Below are positions 60,661-64,000 of a DNA stretch of 64,000 nt, one piece after another. The stretch covers positions 32,798,017 through 32,862,016 of the forward strand of contig OZ024749.1 in NCBI GenBank assembly GCA_964016885.1, in the 5' to 3' direction. The DNA is from Eledone cirrhosa. Taxonomy: Eukaryota; Mollusca; Cephalopoda; Octopoda; Eledonidae. Made by a program: the position numbers and the translations under genes. The stretch's first letter is position 1, and each line of letters starts with the position of its first letter. Under the pieces are notes generated by a model, which was given only the letters and a program-made list of their open reading frames with translations, was not told the origin of the DNA and did not search any database.

Positions 60661-61125
60661 CGATCGGATATCCGGCCCGATTATTTGTCCCCGCGCATGA
60701 AAAAAAAACTCGCTCACTTAATGACACTCATACATACAACACACATACACTCACTCACACACACAAACACTCATGCATACAAACACACACGCACCACACA
60801 CACACACGCCACTCACACATATATATATTACCGTCATTACTAATACTAGATGTGTTAACTATTTATATATATTTTTTTTTTTTTAATATAGAAAAGCTTC
60901 TACGGGACTAGAACTGTTTCATTCGTGAGAAATCATCAGAAGTTTTTCTATATTAAAACAGTTATACTCTGCTATGTATTGAGTACCTTACTAACTGTGG
61001 TTACCCCCGAGTGAACCCGGAATAACTTATATATATATATAAAATAAGTAAATCAAACATGTTAAATTTGGCTTCGTCGAGTGCTCCAACCAACACATAC
61101 TCAAAATATATATATATACAATATA
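60661..61125. other. CA-rich and TA-rich spacer with possible Penelope-like piece
   Basis: 60730-60820 is rich in (CA)n. On the minus strand 60939-60916 reads CTGATGA, a TTC/GAA three-base stem, then GAAAC, hammerhead-like but weak. TA runs occur at 60870-60890 and 61025-61045. Confidence 0.45.
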
Positions 61126-61262
61126 TTAATAAATGGAAACTATATTTATAAAACCATATTTATTTTATTATATATATTTCAAGGGCGACCGAGGTAAATT
61201 ATGATGCGCTTTCATCAGATAAAATACAGATTTGTTTTATAAATAAATATTGACATACCCAG
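61126..61262 (-). mobile_element. Penelope-like tail fragment, copy 2
   Basis: Same order of words as 28305-28440 (attaataaatgg, ttataaaaccatat, atatttcaagggcgacc, catcagataaaatacag). Confidence 0.45.
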
Positions 61263-61339
61263 AAAAAAGTATAGTATCTCCACTATCCAGCAAATTTCAT
61301 GAATCCCAACAAATTAAATATAACCTCTGCATATATATT

Positions 61340-61735
61340 GTATTTGTCCCCTTCTTGTGTGCCCCTGTGGCTAATAAAGAAACATATATATCTATATACA
61401 TACACACCCAGTATCTAACAGGGCACATAAGGCGGATGCTTCTAATTCAATTTTAAAAGTTAATTCGCCGTCTTTTAAAAACACATGATTTGTTTATATA
61501 TATATATATATATATATATAATGGATACTGGATGTGTATGTATATAATAATAATGAAATTATTGTGTACAGTGCTCAGGTGCACTACAACTCATCAAAGG
61601 TGCATGTATAGTACATAGAATAATGTACAAATGTCAGGAAAATGAACAGTGTATAATGTACAAATGTCAGGAAATATAGATATATATGTTTCTTTATTAG
61701 CCACAGGCGCACAAAAGAAGGGGACAAATACAATA
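61340..61735. repeat. Inverted repeat pair around a LINE tail
   Basis: gtatttgtccccttcttgtg to ttaataaagaaacatatata-like text at 61340-61395 returns in reverse complement at 61678-61735. Between them are a (TA)n run (61495-61520) and a LINE 3' tail (61550-61677). Confidence 0.7.
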
Positions 61736-61784
61736 GATATATAAACAAACAAACAAAAACAGTACTATATATAATAATTATAAT

Positions 61785-61885
61785 TGTTTCTATTTTTTGG
61801 CACAAGGCCAGCAATTATTAGTACATTACTGGTACTTTATTTTATCGACCCCGTAAGGATGAAAGGCAAAGTTAACCTCGGCGGG
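61785..61885 (-). mobile_element. 5'-truncated SINE with 16-bp target duplication
   Basis: Reverse complement of the SINE 3' part (gcacaaggccagcaattatt, tttatcgaccccgtaagga). Flanks 61769-61784 and 61886-61901 are identical. The other arm (41640-41668) has a single copy of this flank and no SINE, an exact empty site. Confidence 0.92.
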
Positions 61886-62066
61886 ATATAATAATTATAA
61901 TGAGCGTTACCTTGTTATCGAAACAGCGTTTTGCTTCGGCACTGTTAGGACATCGAATATGTTCACAATAAATAGCACAAGACAAAATGCTACAGTGGTT
62001 AATTTATTCTCTTATCCAATCAGCATCAAGCAAAAAAAAACAATAAGTTTTGTTTCGCTTGGTTGA

Positions 62067-62247
62067 TCACTGGCAGTATCAGTAGAGGGTCGGACGCCAT
62101 GCTTTCAAGCATAGTTACGTCCCTTTACGATCTGAGTTCAAATCCCGCCGAGGTTGACTTTGCCTTTCATCCTTACGGGGTCGATAAAATAAAGTACCAG
62201 TAATGCACTGGGTATTTGCTGGCCCTGTGCCTAAAGTAGAAACAAGT
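62067..62247 (+). mobile_element. SINE, well preserved
   Basis: ggcagtatcagtagagggtc, gagttcaaatcccgccgagg and ggggtcgataaaataaagta. Absent from the other arm, but the surrounding alignment is too gapped to define its duplication. Confidence 0.85.
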
Positions 62248-62269
62248 ATATTAAATCAAAAAAATAAAA

Positions 62270-62296
62270 TCTATATATATAAAACTGTCTGTCTCG

Positions 62297-62330
<34 letters not shown>

Positions 62331-62867
62331 AGTACCCAACCGATTTTTTTCAAACTTTACATGTGTATTACTTATGTTTCAGGGAGTGTTATGCACATAA
62401 GAAAATTCAACTTTTTGATCCCCTAGGGTCCACATTAGGTGAAAAACTGTGTTTTTTTTCAGCTTTTTAGGGGGTTTTTGAGGCGTTACGTCAAACCGAT
62501 TTCCTTGAAATTGTAACTATGTATTAGACAGTCTCTTCTTCATACCGTGAGCAAAGAAAATCCAACTTTTTTATGGCCTAGGGACCGCATTAGGTGAAAA
62601 ACTTCATTTTTTTTCAGCTTTTTGAGGCGTTATGTCTAGCCAATTTTCCCGAAATTTCAAGGCATATTATGCACATAAAAAAAAATTCATTTTCTTGATC
62701 CCCTAGGGCCCGCACTAGGTGAAAACCTGCATTTTTCCTGCATCATCGAGGAAAATCTTAAAGATTATCCAGCCATTAGAGTATTCGGTTTATTTTCTCT
62801 ACATATTGTCCAAGCGGCCCGCGTTTCAAAATATCTTATCCCGTGCAACGCTGGGTACCACTGCTAG
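62270..62867 (+). mobile_element. Non-autonomous Helitron, 598 bp, with empty site
   Basis: Starts TCTATATATATAAAACTGTC after an A, ends cccgtgcaacgctgggtacc, actgctag before a T. The other arm is unoccupied between 41429 and 41430: its reverse complement reads ataaaa directly followed by taaagactaaaag. No coding; the interior repeats near-identical gaaaaactgtgttttttttc-type words. Confidence 0.92.
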
Positions 62868-62902
62868 TAAAGACTAAAAGTAAAAATATCTTATTATATA
62901 TA

Positions 62903-62978
62903 CAGGGTGTCCCCTCAAAATGGATACACACTTTTATTAAAATGCCGTTAAGTGTGTATACATTTTGGGGACATCCTG
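62903..62978. mobile_element. 76-bp palindromic MITE flanked by TA
   Basis: Ends cagggtgtcccc and ggggacatcctg, with TA on each side. Counterpart of 41321-41394 in the other arm. Confidence 0.75.
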
Positions 62979-63039
62979 TATATATATATATATATTAATA
63001 ATATTTACATGAAACAACAAAAAAGGAAGGGAAAGAAGA

Positions 63040-63205
63040 AAAAGAATGAAGAGGCTATTTTACCGGTAAGAGTGTCAGACACCATGCTTTGAAGCAAAGT
63101 TGCAGCCCTTTACGGTCTGAGTTCAAATCCCGCTGAAGTTATTTTTGTCTTTCATCCTTATGGGGTCGATAAAATAAAGCACCAGTAATGCACTTGTATG
63201 ACAGG
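63040..63205 (+). mobile_element. SINE shared by both arms
   Basis: ttaccggtaagagtgtcaga, gagttcaaatcccgctgaag and ggggtcgataaaataaagca. Same insertion as 40930-41095. Confidence 0.85.
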
Positions 63206-64000
63206 ACATTAAAACATTTACAAAAGAAATAGGTGTATTTTTTCAGCCCATGACATTCGAGACGTTTGGAGTGGAAATTCTTATCATTGTTGGCAGCTCT
63301 CCTTACTGAGGTTATCAGGTGCTACCCGTGAGAGTGCTTGGTTGTTCCAACACCTTCGATTCGTTATCACCCACGGTAATGCTTCCAATGTGTTGGCTTA
63401 CCTCAAAATACATTATAGGGAGGCTCTGGCACCCCTTGTGGTGAGTGACACATTTAGGGTTAACTTAATATTTTATTCCTTTTTGATTCTCTATTTTCAT
63501 GTGAAATATTTATGTAATAATATGTGTATGTGGGTCAGCTGAAACGTTCATAGTGGTTTGGTTATTTTGGAGGATGAGGAGTGTAGTGGCAGTTGATAAC
63601 CATTGGGGCAGTTCATGTTTACCCTTAATACAACTGTAGATCTCACTGACAGGTGAAATTCTTCAGCCAGTAACCTTATAACGGAATACTCCTGTTTTAC
63701 CAGCGAAGATTCAAAACCGAATCTGAGCTTTCTCGCCTCTCGGACAATCTATCGTTGGAAGTTCTCACCATTGTCTTGTCAAGACAATGATGATAAATGT
63801 ACATTCCATTTCACCTGTGACCCCAACCTCTTGGGAGACGATAACCACAGGTCTGATTATAAATCAACCTCATATATCCATCCTTCTAACTTTAACACTT
63901 ATTATAAATACAAGGAGTTAAGGAACCAAAAGGTCAGACATGAAGCGGCAGTCAACAAGATAAGCGATGTAGCATCAGTAGACCCTTCACTATATCTTTC

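Larger units (their letters stand above)
61735..64000 (+). repeat. Right arm of the 40/62 kb inverted duplication
   Basis: Reverse-complement partner of 40111-41695, longer because of two SINEs and a Helitron. It ends at the window edge, so the true length is unknown. The frame 63342-63542 (66 residues) differs from its partner at two positions. Confidence 0.85.

Overview
The window looks like animal nuclear DNA, most probably from an octopus (cephalopod mollusc). The reasons are: tRNA-derived SINEs and a dispersed repeat ending in GATGATGATG of the kind that fills octopus genomes, several LINE, Helitron and hAT fragments, spliced genes with GT-AG introns, and very low gene density. The species assignment is inference. 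There are no bacterial-type operons.

Layout. 1-26.66 kb is one satellite array of about 31 head-to-tail monomers of 865 or 880 bp, cut off by the left window edge. Its right edge decays into a divergent monomer (26.64-27.14 kb). Rearranged, older-looking relatives of the monomer lie at 28.96-30.95 kb. The monomer carries a decayed SINE in reverse orientation, which suggests how the satellite arose. From 31 to 64 kb the DNA is a mosaic of degraded mobile elements: LINE reverse transcriptase and endonuclease pieces, SINEs, Helitron ends and Helitron Rep/helicase pieces, hAT-type MITEs with 8-bp target-site duplications, Penelope-like debris, minisatellites and microsatellites. Several are nested in readable order.

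Two host genes can be supported, both on the minus strand. One is a complete-looking two-exon alpha-1,2-fucosyltransferase (GT11, FUT1/FUT2-like) at 34.09-35.62 kb, giving 322 residues when spliced. The other is the 5' part of an unidentified gene: three short exons at 56.70-56.73, 56.14-56.22 and 52.07-52.18 kb with compatible phases and canonical splice sites, encoding the first 71 residues. Its later exons were not found.

Other structure worth attention: an inverted duplication pairing 40.1-41.7 kb with 61.7-64.0 kb, in which one arm preserves empty sites for a SINE and a Helitron present in the other arm; a 437-bp element with perfect 85-bp inverted repeats and a 15-bp target-site duplication inside a LINE pseudogene; and a block of the array edge repeated 9,458 bp away inside the array.
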